DNA of 64,000 nucleotides from 20CM-2-55-15 sp964633285. GTDB lineage: Bacteria; Acidobacteriota; Terriglobia; 20CM-2-55-15. A program made the position numbers and the translations under genes. Shown piece by piece: positions 33,230 to 41,452 of this stretch (position 1 is its first letter; each line of letters begins with the position of its first letter). The DNA lies in contig CAZWGA010000021.1 of the NCBI GenBank assembly GCA_964633285.1, forward strand, positions 16,356 through 80,355. The letters run 5' to 3'. The notes under the pieces are model-generated. The model was not told the DNA's origin, ran no database searches, and was given only the letters and a program-made list of their open reading frames with translations.

Positions 33230-34510
33230 TTATCTGCGGATGGTTTCGTGGCGGCCGGCACCGGTGGAGATGATGCTGACGGGGATTTCGAGATAGTCCG
33301 ATAAGAATTTCAAATAATCCTGGGCTGCAGAGGGCAGTTTGGACCACTCGGTCATGCCGGCGAGGGAGGTTTGCCAGCCGCGAATGGATTTATATTCGGG
33401 CTCAACGCGGCCGAGGATCGAGGAATCGGCGGGAAATTCCTTCAGGATCGAACCCTTGTATTTGTATTCCACGCAGAAAGGAATTTCCGAGAGCTCATCG
33501 AGCACATCGATTTTAGTAATAGCGATGGAATCCAGCGCATTCACCATGGTCGAGTAACGCGCGGCCGGGCCATCGAACCAGCCGCAGCGTCGAGGGCGTC
33601 CCGTGGTCGATCCGTATTCATTGCCGCGAATGCGCAGTTGGTCGCCCACGTCATTCAAGGCTTCGGTTGGAAACGGCCCCGCGCCGACACGGGTTGTGTA
33701 TGCCTTGGAAATTCCGATCACACGATGAACGTGCTTGGGTGAAATTCCGAGTCCCGTGGCAGCGCCGCCGGCGGCGGCGCTTGATGAAGTGACGTATGGG
33801 AATGTTCCCTGGTCGATATCCAGCAACGTTCCCTGCGCGCCTTCAAACAGGATGGATTTCCCATCGCGCACCATCTGGTTCAGCATTACCGATGTGTCGG
33901 CGACAAGCGGCCGGATCTTTTCGCCATACTCGGCGTACGATTCGCAGATCGGTTCAGGATCGATAGTCTGCGGATATTTCAACGATTCCAGCCTTCGATT
34001 TTTGTCCTCAACCTGCGCTCGAATTTTTGCGCTCAGCGTATCGGGGCTCATCAGGTCGCAGACACGAAGGCCGCGCCGTCCCATTTTGTCTTCGTAGGCC
34101 GGTCCGATGCCTCTCGATGTTGTTCCGATGCGGCGTTCGCCGAGCTGTTTTTCAATGGCTGCTTCGAGCACGCGGTGATAGGGCAGAATCAAATGGCAGC
34201 GATTCGAGACAAAAAGCCGGCCCTTGATCGAAATGGAAAGCGCTTTTTCGATCGCTTCCGATTCTTCCAGGAGCGCCATGGGATCGAGAACGACACCGCC
34301 GCCGATCACACACCTGACATGCGGCTGAAATATTCCGGAAGGAATCAGGTGAAGCACGTGCCGTTTGTTGCCGAAGCTGACCGTGTGTCCGGCATTGTGA
34401 CCTCCCTGATAGCGGGCCACGCAGTCGAATTCCTCCGACAGGATATCGACAATCTTGCCTTTGCCTTCGTCGCCCCACTGGACGCCAACGACTGCCAGAT
34501 TCTTTTTCAC
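33230..34510 (-). CDS. purA: Adenylosuccinate synthase
   Basis: The 426-residue enzyme links IMP and aspartate using GTP in AMP synthesis. The N-terminal P-loop-like QWGDEGKGKIVD, GGHNAGHT, the central GTTSRGIGPAYEDKMGR and FEGAQGTLLDIDQGTFPYVTSS region (given in part) and the C-terminal KIDVLD are all present, and the length is normal. The start is GTG; its G is shared with the trxA stop TAG (TAGTG), so the genes are translationally coupled. It is the last gene of a three-gene minus-strand unit. Confidence 0.96.
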   Translation of the reverse strand: MKKNLAVVGVQWGDEGKGKIVDILSEEFDCVARYQGGHNAGHTVSFGNKRHVLHLIPSGIFQPHVRCVIGGGVVLDPMALLEESEAIEKALSISIKGRLFVSNRCHLILPYHRVLEAAIEKQLGERRIGTTSRGIGPAYEDKMGRRGLRVCDLMSPDTLSAKIRAQVEDKNRRLESLKYPQTIDPEPICESYAEYGEKIRPLVADTSVMLNQMVRDGKSILFEGAQGTLLDIDQGTFPYVTSSSAAAGGAATGLGISPKHVHRVIGISKAYTTRVGAGPFPTEALNDVGDQLRIRGNEYGSTTGRPRRCGWFDGPAARYSTMVNALDSIAITKIDVLDELSEIPFCVEYKYKGSILKEFPADSSILGRVEPEYKSIRGWQTSLAGMTEWSKLPSAAQDYLKFLSDYLEIPVSIISTGAGRHETIRR

Positions 34511-34836
34511 TAGAGATGCTTATCGAGAGCTTTGGTGATGACGCCTTTATCGACAGCTCCGACGATTTGTTCTTTGACTTGCCCGTCTTTAATGACGAGA
34601 AGAGTTGGAATGCCTCGGACGTTGAAACGCGCGGCGGTGGAACCGTTCGCATCGACATCCAGTTTTCCTACTTTGACGCGGCCTTTGTATTCATCGGCAA
34701 TTGCGTCAACTGTTGGTGCGATGGCACGGCACGGCGCACACCAGGCCGCCCAGAAATCGATCAGTACAGGTGTGCTTGATTTCGCAACTTCGGTGTCGAA
34801 GTTGGCATCCGTGATCTCAATCGTGTTAGCTCCCAT
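34510..34836 (-). CDS. trxA: Thioredoxin
   Basis: The 108-residue protein is a standard thioredoxin with active site WCAPC (Cys33, Cys36), the buried Asp in LIDFWA, and the cis-Pro in RGIPTLLV. It reduces protein disulfides in the cytoplasm with NADPH and thioredoxin reductase, which is not encoded in this window. It overlaps purA by one base and lies 89 nt after the 60-residue gene. AGGATTCATG marks the start. Coupling with purA may keep nucleotide synthesis and reductant supply together, but this is inference. Confidence 0.96.
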   Translation of the reverse strand: MGANTIEITDANFDTEVAKSSTPVLIDFWAAWCAPCRAIAPTVDAIADEYKGRVKVGKLDVDANGSTAARFNVRGIPTLLVIKDGQVKEQIVGAVDKGVITKALDKHL

Positions 34837-34925
34837 GAATCCTCCGCAAAAAGTTTACAGTAGTCGGAGGTACTCACGCTTGTCAATGGCGGTAATTTCT
34901 TGTGCAGGTGATTTGGGCGGATGTG

Positions 34926-35108
34926 TTACGCAACAACGTCGATCTTTGAAACCGGTTCTTCATCGACATGGCCGTCGGGTGTGTATACCGGTTCGTTCTT
35001 GATTCTCTCGCCCCTTCGTTGCGGCTGGCGCTTTTGTTGCTGATCGCGATTTTCGTGACGCGTTGGCTCGACGATCTTCGTCAAGTTGTTCACTGGAAGA
35101 ATGTCCAT
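34926..35108 (-). CDS. Small protein of unknown function (60 residues)
   Basis: A 60-residue frame begins at 35108 with GGGAG seven bases upstream. The protein is hydrophilic, rich in Gln and Arg in the middle, and ends PVYTPDGHVDEEPVSKIDVVA, which looks like a structured conserved tail rather than random sequence. It has no signal peptide or Cys. It would lead the unit with trxA and purA. The ribosome-binding site and tail composition argue for a real gene, but homologs are needed. Confidence 0.55.
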   Translation of the reverse strand: MDILPVNNLTKIVEPTRHENRDQQQKRQPQRRGERIKNEPVYTPDGHVDEEPVSKIDVVA

Positions 35109-35177
35109 GTCAGTCTCCCACTTACACCTATCGGCAGGTCCCGGCAGAACTTTAGCGTTGCGGTGTATGATTTACCG

Positions 35178-36452
35178 GTGCCATTTATCCAGAGCCGCAA
35201 CACACGCACAGACCGCATTGTCATCAGCGGCTTTGGTTGTTTGACGCCTCTGGGAAATTGCCGCGAGGAACTGTGGGACGGCTTTCGCAACGCGAGAAGC
35301 GGCATCCGGCGCATTGCGGCTTTCGATCCTTCTTCATTTGCTGTCCAGATCGCCGGTGAAGTTCGCGGCATCGATCCATTTGAATATTTTCAGGTGAAAG
35401 AACGCCATCATGTTTCGCGGACTGCCGCTCTCGCGATTACAGCAGCGCGTCAGGCTCTTGCCGATGCGAATCTCAATCCGGAGGTTCTGACGATCGAGGA
35501 GAGGCGCCGCATCGGAGTTGTGCTCGGCAGCGGAGGCGGCGGCCTGGAGTTCACCGAGCGCCAGTATGAACATTGGTTCCGCGGCGAACCGAAGAAAGCC
35601 AGCGTTTACACGATTCCGACATCGACGATCGGAACGCTGAGCAGTGAAATCTCGATGGCGTTTCGTCTGCACGGAGCGAGTCATGTCGTGTCCACCGGCT
35701 GCACGAGTTCGACCGACGCGTTGTATTACGCATGCGATGCAGTGATGAGCGGCCGCGCGGATATTGTGGTTACCGGAGGCGTCGATGCGCCGCTGGCGCC
35801 GGGGATCCTTGCCGGCTTCTGTCTCATGCGTGTTCTCACTGAATCATGGAACGATCGGCCTGAGCGCGGTTCGCGTCCGTTTTCAAAGGATCGTGACGGA
35901 TTCGTTCTGGGAGAAGGAGCGTGGATCTACATTATCGAGACGCTGGGTTCAGCGAAAGCGCGTCGCGCCCCGATTTATGCGGAGGTGCTTGGATACGGCT
36001 CGACATGCGACGCGCATCATCGTGTGCGTCTCGATGAATCGGGTGTCGAACCTGCGCGCGCGATGACTCTCGCTTTGGAAGACGCGGGACTTTCACCTTC
36101 GGATATCGACTATGTCAATCTTCACGGCACATCAACTGCTTTGAATGACCGCATCGAAACTCGCGCCGTCAAACGGAGTTTCGGAGAGTGCGCTGCAGGG
36201 ATTCCTGCCAGCGGGACGAAATCCATGGTGGGACACCCGCAAGGCGCCAGCGGCGCCGCAGGAATCAGCGCGATCCTGTTTGCAATGAAAGAAGGAATGA
36301 TTCCTCCGACTTTGAATCTGGATGAACCGGATCCGGAATGCGATCTCGATTATGTGCCGCGCATCCCACGCAAAGCGCGGGTCCGGTACGCGCTTGGGAA
36401 TTGCATCGGGTTCGGATCCAAGAATTCCGCGCTCGTCTTCGGCAATGTTTAG
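35178..36452 (+). CDS. Beta-ketoacyl-ACP synthase (KAS II / ketosynthase)
   Basis: The 424-residue ketosynthase has the Cys-His-His triad: Cys175 in VSTGCTSS, His316 in NLHGTST and His353 in MVGHPQG, with Lys348. It extends acyl-ACP chains by decarboxylative condensation with malonyl-ACP. The Cys context (TGCTSSTDAL) differs from housekeeping FabF (usually ACATGTH), pointing to a specialised chain such as a polyene, polyketide or unusual lipid. The GTG at 35178 is the latest start that keeps the full fold; the frame is open further upstream but that part looks non-coding. It overlaps the methyltransferase gene by 8 nt. Confidence 0.9.
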   Translation: MPFIQSRNTRTDRIVISGFGCLTPLGNCREELWDGFRNARSGIRRIAAFDPSSFAVQIAGEVRGIDPFEYFQVKERHHVSRTAALAITAARQALADANLNPEVLTIEERRRIGVVLGSGGGGLEFTERQYEHWFRGEPKKASVYTIPTSTIGTLSSEISMAFRLHGASHVVSTGCTSSTDALYYACDAVMSGRADIVVTGGVDAPLAPGILAGFCLMRVLTESWNDRPERGSRPFSKDRDGFVLGEGAWIYIIETLGSAKARRAPIYAEVLGYGSTCDAHHRVRLDESGVEPARAMTLALEDAGLSPSDIDYVNLHGTSTALNDRIETRAVKRSFGECAAGIPASGTKSMVGHPQGASGAAGISAILFAMKEGMIPPTLNLDEPDPECDLDYVPRIPRKARVRYALGNCIGFGSKNSALVFGNV

Positions 36453-37098
36453 CCGGTTTGCGCATCGATCGCAGGAGTCCGAGATCATGGATGACCTCGG
36501 CGGCGCTGGCATCGAGTTTGACAAGGCTTACCGGGAATTGGGAATCATCAACCGTTATCTCGGCGGTATCCGCGCAATCGAACGATTCCTTCCGCGCACA
36601 GGCAATTTGCTGATGCTGGATGTCGCGGCCGGAGGCTGTGATGTCAGCGAAGCGCTGCTCACGCGATGGCCGTGTAGAATCGTCGTACTCGATTTGAATG
36701 CGCGCGGGTTGAAACTCTCCGGAAAATCATGGCGGGTTGTTGGGAATGCTGTCGAGTTGCCGTTCGGGGATGGAACATTCGATGTCGTCATGGCGTCGCT
36801 TTTCTTTCACCATCTCTCGGACGATGACTGCGTGCGCGCGTTATCAAACATGTGGCGCGTGGCGAGGCGCCGGATTCTGGTGAACGATCTGCACCGGCAC
36901 GCGGTGGCCTACTTCTCAATCCGGGCTTTGACGGCGCTCTTCAGCCGCAGCGCGATGGTTCGTCATGACGGCCCGGTCTCGGTTGCGCGCGCGTTCAGGC
37001 CGCGCGATTTGATTGAAATTGCCGGGCGTGCCGGGATCCCGGCGCGTGTGCATCGAAGCTTTCCGTACAGGCTGGTTCTGGTGGCTGAGAAACCGTGA
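36445..37098 (+). CDS. SAM-dependent methyltransferase of the ketosynthase cluster
   Basis: The 217-residue class I methyltransferase shows the SAM motif LMLDVAAGGCDVSEAL and the following acidic strand end VLDLN, then DVVMASLFFHHLSDDD and RVARRRILVNDL. Close relatives often sit beside type III polyketide synthases or ketosynthases and a geranylgeranyl-reductase-like flavoprotein, as here. It probably methylates the ketosynthase-derived product. The ATG overlaps the upstream stop by 8 nt and its own stop overlaps the next GTG by 4 nt, fitting one operon. Confidence 0.88.
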   Translation: MFSRFAHRSQESEIMDDLGGAGIEFDKAYRELGIINRYLGGIRAIERFLPRTGNLLMLDVAAGGCDVSEALLTRWPCRIVVLDLNARGLKLSGKSWRVVGNAVELPFGDGTFDVVMASLFFHHLSDDDCVRALSNMWRVARRRILVNDLHRHAVAYFSIRALTALFSRSAMVRHDGPVSVARAFRPRDLIEIAGRAGIPARVHRSFPYRLVLVAEKP

Positions 37099-38048
37099 AG
37101 CACGATGTGATTATCATCGGCGGCAGTCTTGCGGGCGCAGCATGCGTGAGGGAATTGACGCGCCTCGGCGTTGATGCGATCGCTCTTGAACGCGAGCGGT
37201 TTCCCCGGCGCAAAGTGTGTGGCGGATTTCTGTCCCCGGGCGCGGCAGCATGCCTGGCTCATCTTGGTGTACTTGATGCCTGTCGAAAATCGGGCGCTGT
37301 TGAGGTTCGATCCGCTCGTATCACCGTGGATTCCACCGAGGTTGATTTTCCATTTGAACGCCCCGGTTTCGGCATTTCACGCAGCGTTCTGGATGACATT
37401 GTTGGCCGCGTTGAGAACGTGAAGCAGGGACATAGTGTGACGGCGGTTCGCCGAAATCACGCGGGGTTCATGGTTGATGGGGTTCAATGCCGTGTCCTGA
37501 TAGATGCCGCGGGAAAGCTGAGCCGCTTCACGAAACGGCGTGCCGTGGCGGAGTTCGGTGTTCAGTATCAAGGGCCGTCACCGGTGTCACCAACATTGGA
37601 TTTCCGGTTTTTCGAAGAGGGCTACGGCGGGACTGTCTCGATTGAAGGTGGACAATCGAACTCATGTTTCCTGATTCGCAAAAACGCCGTCAATCGCTAC
37701 GCAAACCGCGCGGATTGTCTTGTGACCGGTCCGCTTGCTTACGATAGACTTCCCGGCGCATTCATCGCGATCGGCGATGCTGCCGGAATGGTGGATCCAT
37801 TTTGTGGTGAAGGGATGCGGCACGCGCTCGAATCCGGCATGCTGGCGGCCGGGATCGTGGCCCGGGCTTTCCGTCGCAGTGCAACCTATGAAGAAATGAA
37901 ATGGGAGTATGAAGCCGAGTGGGAAAGAAAGTGGTCCGTGCGGCGAGCCATAGGTTTCGGAATTCGGAGGATGCTCGCAAAGCGGAAGGTATTTGCCGCC
38001 GCGGTATGCCGAATGCCGGCATTCGTTCTCAATCGACTATGGGACTAG
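37095..38048 (+). CDS. FAD-dependent oxidoreductase, geranylgeranyl reductase-like
   Basis: The 317-residue flavoprotein has the dinucleotide motif IIIGGSLAGAACVREL, the second motif RRKVCGGFLSPGA, and AIGDAAGMVDPFCGEGMRHAL, which is the FAD-binding GD motif of the geranylgeranyl reductase and tryptophan halogenase superfamily. It would reduce or oxidise double bonds of a lipid or polyketide. It starts at GTG in a GTGA overlap with the methyltransferase gene. It is shorter than typical members (370-420) in the middle substrate domain. The MITE-like palindrome begins 4 nt after its stop. Confidence 0.88.
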   Translation: MKHDVIIIGGSLAGAACVRELTRLGVDAIALERERFPRRKVCGGFLSPGAAACLAHLGVLDACRKSGAVEVRSARITVDSTEVDFPFERPGFGISRSVLDDIVGRVENVKQGHSVTAVRRNHAGFMVDGVQCRVLIDAAGKLSRFTKRRAVAEFGVQYQGPSPVSPTLDFRFFEEGYGGTVSIEGGQSNSCFLIRKNAVNRYANRADCLVTGPLAYDRLPGAFIAIGDAAGMVDPFCGEGMRHALESGMLAAGIVARAFRRSATYEEMKWEYEAEWERKWSVRRAIGFGIRRMLAKRKVFAAAVCRMPAFVLNRLWD

Positions 38049-38052
38049 CAGT

Positions 38053-38325
38053 CTTGAGGTTAGTTGCAATGAGTCAAGTTTTGAAGAGCGACATTCCCCT
38101 CCTCGCAGAGGAGGGGTGGCCGCGCTATCAAGAAAAAGTATCCGTTCCGATTTAGCGCGGACGGGGTGGTCGGTTCGGCACGGCTTCGAAGCAGTCCCGA
38201 ACTGACCACCCCGTCTGCGGCGCTTCGGTGGCTTCGCGACATTTTATTGATGCCGCAGCCACCCCTCCTCTGCGAGGAGGGGAATGTCGCTCTTCACAAC
38301 TTGACTCACTTGCAACAACCTCAAG
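38053..38325. mobile_element. MITE-like nested palindromic element without a transposase
   Basis: Two 68-nt terminal inverted arms (38053-38120 and 38258-38325) match nearly completely, each holding a short inner hairpin (CCCCTCCTC ... GAGGAGGGG). Between them is a second inverted pair, 38157-38178 and 38197-38218 (20 of 22 matching), containing GACGGGGTGGTC. There is no coding capacity. The layered symmetry is that of a miniature inverted-repeat or compound REP element. It lies between the flavoprotein and glycosyltransferase genes; the 147 nt after it hold no gene. Confidence 0.8.
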
Positions 38326-38472
38326 GCTTCTGGCAACGTTTCGCACAAAAAGTCGGCGAAGGGACAGGCTGCTCTCCTCATCTCCTATCTCTGAAACAAG
38401 GGCGTCATCGCTCTCACGCGCTGAGGAGGGGAGTTTTGTTTCCATGGATCAGTCATTGTGCAAAGCCAAAAC

Positions 38473-39615
38473 ATGGCACTGCTTTCCTTAATCCTCGGCA
38501 TCCTCGCCATCCTTCAGGGTCTCGTTGCACTCTTCGATGGCATCCGCTCCGCGCGGCACATGCGAACGTTCCGGCCCCGCCGGGTTGCCGGCGAACGCGT
38601 GATGGTCTTTTGTCCGTGCAAAGGGATCGACAGCGGGTTTGAAAAAAACATTCGTTCGATACTCGATCAGGATTACCCGCATTTCGACGTTACGTTTATT
38701 GTCGACTCGATAGACGACCCTGCCTATGGCGCTCTTACCGGCCTGGGTGTCCCGAGAATTCTCGTTGCGGGCCACGCGACGACCCGGGGGCAAAAAGTTC
38801 ATAATCTGGCTTACGCGATCGAGCAGACGGATACCTCCGCCGCGACGGTGTTCGTCTTCTGTGATTCCGATGCCCGGTTTCCGCGCGAATGGCTGTCGCG
38901 GCTTCTCGCGCCGCTCAACGCGGATAACATCACGACCGGGTATCGCTGGTACGCGACACCTCGATTTCACCTCCAGACGCTTCTGCGATCCGCATGGAAT
39001 GCGTCATCGGTAAGCGTCCTCGGCGATCATAATCGGAACTTCGCGTGGGGCGGATCCACGGCAATCCATCAGGAAACATTCAACCGGCTCAAAATACTCG
39101 ATGCCTGGCGCGGTTCCGTGAGCGATGACTACTCGGTGACACGCGCTGCGGAGCGGGGACGTGTAAGAATCGTGTTTATTCCAGAGTGCCTGATCCCATC
39201 GTATGGCGAGTGCACCTGGAGCGAACTGTTTGAGTTCACGACGCGGCAGATCATCATCACACGCGTTTATCATCCCCGGCTTTGGGGAATCGGTTTTGCC
39301 GGGCATCTGATTTTCACTGCCGCATTCTTCATTCTTCCGCTCACACACCCGATTCTGTGGTTCGCGCTTTACGGCATTTCTGCGGTGCGGTCCTGGATCC
39401 GTTATCGGGCGATTGGAACGGTGCTGCCGCGGCCTGCCTTGTCGAACTACGGGTGGTTCTATATCCTGTGTTCGCCCCTTGTGGCGCTGCTCTATCTCTA
39501 CAACATGACGTGCGCGGCGTTCAGCAGAGAGATTGTATGGCGACAGATACATTACAGACTCGTGTCACCCCACGAAACACGCGTGTTTGGCGGATCCGCC
39601 GCAAGCGAAAGCTGA
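38473..39615 (+). CDS. Membrane glycosyltransferase family 2 protein
   Basis: The 380-residue protein has an N-terminal membrane helix, a GT2 catalytic domain with VFCDSDARF (metal DxD-like), GGSTAIH, SDDYSVTRAA and a QXXRW-like RQIIITRVYHPRLW, and two or three C-terminal membrane helices. This layout resembles ceramide glucosyltransferase/HpnI-type enzymes that glycosylate membrane lipids. A GTG 15 nt upstream is an alternative start; neither has a clear ribosome-binding site. Its 3' end overlaps the radical SAM gene by 79 nt, an unusually long overlap. It may modify the lipid made by the ketosynthase cluster. Confidence 0.87.
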   Translation: MALLSLILGILAILQGLVALFDGIRSARHMRTFRPRRVAGERVMVFCPCKGIDSGFEKNIRSILDQDYPHFDVTFIVDSIDDPAYGALTGLGVPRILVAGHATTRGQKVHNLAYAIEQTDTSAATVFVFCDSDARFPREWLSRLLAPLNADNITTGYRWYATPRFHLQTLLRSAWNASSVSVLGDHNRNFAWGGSTAIHQETFNRLKILDAWRGSVSDDYSVTRAAERGRVRIVFIPECLIPSYGECTWSELFEFTTRQIIITRVYHPRLWGIGFAGHLIFTAAFFILPLTHPILWFALYGISAVRSWIRYRAIGTVLPRPALSNYGWFYILCSPLVALLYLYNMTCAAFSREIVWRQIHYRLVSPHETRVFGGSAASES

Positions 39616-40667
39616 ACACGATCATCTTTTTCGTTACCTCGCACTGCAACGCAACCTGCGAGACCTGTTTCTACTGGGACGAACTTAATCAGCAGGGTGA
39701 CTTGTCGTGGGACGAGATCGTGAAGCTCTCGAAGAACACGCCGCCATTCACGGATCTCTGGTTCAGCGGCGGCGAGCCGACACTGCGGAAAGAACTGCCG
39801 GAAATCATCGATCTGTTCGTTCGCAACAACGGCGTGCAATACATCAATCTGCCGACGAACGGATTGAAGCCGCACCGCATCTGCGAAGTGGCTGCGCAGT
39901 GCCTTCGGCACAATCCGGGTCTTGAGCTGCACATCAACATCGCGCTGGACGGCCTTCAGGAATCCCACGATTTGATGCGAGGCGTTCCCGGGAATTTTGA
40001 AAAAGCCCTTGAAAGCGCGCGAATGCTCCGGCTTCTGAAACAGGAGTTCGGGCTGCGTCTCATCGTCAATATCAATACGGTGATCACACGCGACAACCTC
40101 GATGACATTCTCCCTCTCGCGGAGTTCATTCGAGCCGAGCGCATTGCCGATGGTCATTACTTCAACCTGATTCGCGGTGACGCGAAGGATCCCGGACTCA
40201 AGCGCGTCGAACGGGAAAAGCTGCGCGGCATTTATTCGAGACTGCCGGAGATTCAGTGGAGTTACGCGGAAGGCATGTTTGATGACCGGATTCCATTCAT
40301 CAAGTGGATCAAGAAAGCTGTGTATGTCGCCGTCCTGACATTCCACCACCGGACGCAATTCGAGAACCTCGAGGCTTCGCGTCGCTGGGCCATGCCGTGT
40401 ACTGCCGGCGAGACTTCCGCGGTTATCGATTTCGACGGACGGATCCGCTCGTGCGAATTGAGGAAGCCTATCGGTAACCTGCGCGACTTCGACATGAATC
40501 TAAAGGTCTTCTGGGAAACACCCGCGCGCAAAAATGAGCCGCATCAGATTTCCTGCGACCAATGCTGGTGCACGCACGTCTGTTTTATCCATGACAGCCT
40601 GCGGTACTCTACTAAGGCGATGCTTTCCGAGATTCCAAAGAACTACGTGTATCGCAACACCTGGTGA
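39537..40667 (+). CDS. Radical SAM protein with SPASM-like C-terminus
   Basis: The 376-residue protein carries the radical SAM cluster motif CNATCETC (Cys37, Cys41, Cys44), the SAM-contact GGEPTLRKE and a TIM-barrel pattern. The C-terminal part has further cysteines: PCTAGE, RSCELRK and CDQCWCTHVC, suggesting an auxiliary iron-sulfur cluster as in SPASM proteins. It would cleave SAM to a radical and modify a lipid, cofactor or peptide. The ATG at 39537 lies inside the glycosyltransferase gene. The stop overlaps a GTG that could start panB. Confidence 0.88.
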   Translation: MATDTLQTRVTPRNTRVWRIRRKRKLNTIIFFVTSHCNATCETCFYWDELNQQGDLSWDEIVKLSKNTPPFTDLWFSGGEPTLRKELPEIIDLFVRNNGVQYINLPTNGLKPHRICEVAAQCLRHNPGLELHINIALDGLQESHDLMRGVPGNFEKALESARMLRLLKQEFGLRLIVNINTVITRDNLDDILPLAEFIRAERIADGHYFNLIRGDAKDPGLKRVEREKLRGIYSRLPEIQWSYAEGMFDDRIPFIKWIKKAVYVAVLTFHHRTQFENLEASRRWAMPCTAGETSAVIDFDGRIRSCELRKPIGNLRDFDMNLKVFWETPARKNEPHQISCDQCWCTHVCFIHDSLRYSTKAMLSEIPKNYVYRNTW

Positions 40668-40672
40668 TTCGT

Positions 40673-41452
40673 ATGAAACGTGTTCGCGTGCCCGATTTGC
40701 GATTGATGAAAGAGCGCGGCGAGAAGATCGCCGTGCTGACGGCATACGACTTCACGATGGCGCGTTTGCTGGATCGCGCGGGAATCGATGTGATTCTTGT
40801 CGGGGATTCGGTGGGCATGGTCGCTCTGGGCTTCGACAACACGCTGCCTGTCACGCTCGATATGATGATCCATCACACGGCTGCAGTGAGCCGTGGAGTG
40901 AAGCGCGCCCTGGTTGTCGCCGACATGCCGTTTCTTACATACCAGCTCAGCACCGACGAAGCGATGCGAAATGCCGGACGTTTGATTCAGGAAGGCGGAG
41001 CTGCAGCCGTGAAGATCGAAGGAGGGAAGCAGATCGCCGATACGGCGCGGCGTCTCGTCGATATCGGTGTGCCGGTGATGGGACACCTCGGATTAACACC
41101 TCAGTCCGTCCATCAGCTCGGAGGGTTCCGGCCTCAGGGCCGCGATACTGAGACTGCAGACCGTCTTGTTAAAGATGCGGAAGTACTCGAGAAGGCCGGA
41201 GTATTTGCCATCGTGCTGGAATCGATACCCCCAGATCTCGGCGGCCGCGTCAGCGCATCGTTGAAGATTCCCACGATCGGCATCGGCGCGGGCAATCAAT
41301 GCGATGGGCAGGTTCTCGTGGTCAACGACACGCTGGGCCTGTCGGAGACGCCTCCACCCTTTGCGAAACAATTCGCGCAGCTTTCCGAACAGATCCTCTC
41401 GGCCGCGCGCGCATATATCGAGGATGTCCGTGCGGGTGGTCCACACCGTTAA
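40673..41452 (+). CDS. panB: 3-methyl-2-oxobutanoate hydroxymethyltransferase
   Basis: The 259-residue TIM-barrel enzyme makes ketopantoate, the first step of pantothenate synthesis. Motifs include VLTAYDFTMARLLDRAG, LVGDSVGMVALG, VVADMPF, AAAVKIEGG, MGHLGLTPQS and GIGAG near the C-terminus. A GTG at 40664 overlaps the upstream stop and is an alternative start; the ATG at 40673 fits the usual KRVRVPDLR beginning. It overlaps panC by 29 nt, so the two are coupled. 2-Oxoisovalerate, its substrate, is also used by the LeuA encoded at 12.8 kb. Confidence 0.95.
   Translation: MKRVRVPDLRLMKERGEKIAVLTAYDFTMARLLDRAGIDVILVGDSVGMVALGFDNTLPVTLDMMIHHTAAVSRGVKRALVVADMPFLTYQLSTDEAMRNAGRLIQEGGAAAVKIEGGKQIADTARRLVDIGVPVMGHLGLTPQSVHQLGGFRPQGRDTETADRLVKDAEVLEKAGVFAIVLESIPPDLGGRVSASLKIPTIGIGAGNQCDGQVLVVNDTLGLSETPPPFAKQFAQLSEQILSAARAYIEDVRAGGPHR

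Noticed and set aside
34968..35177. N-terminal extension of the ketosynthase frame
   Set aside because: The extra 70 residues have no ketosynthase homology pattern and run opposite the 60-residue gene that has a good ribosome-binding site.
38326..38472. A coding gene between the palindromic element and the glycosyltransferase
   Set aside because: Short frames here have no start signal and their translations follow the repeat sequence.
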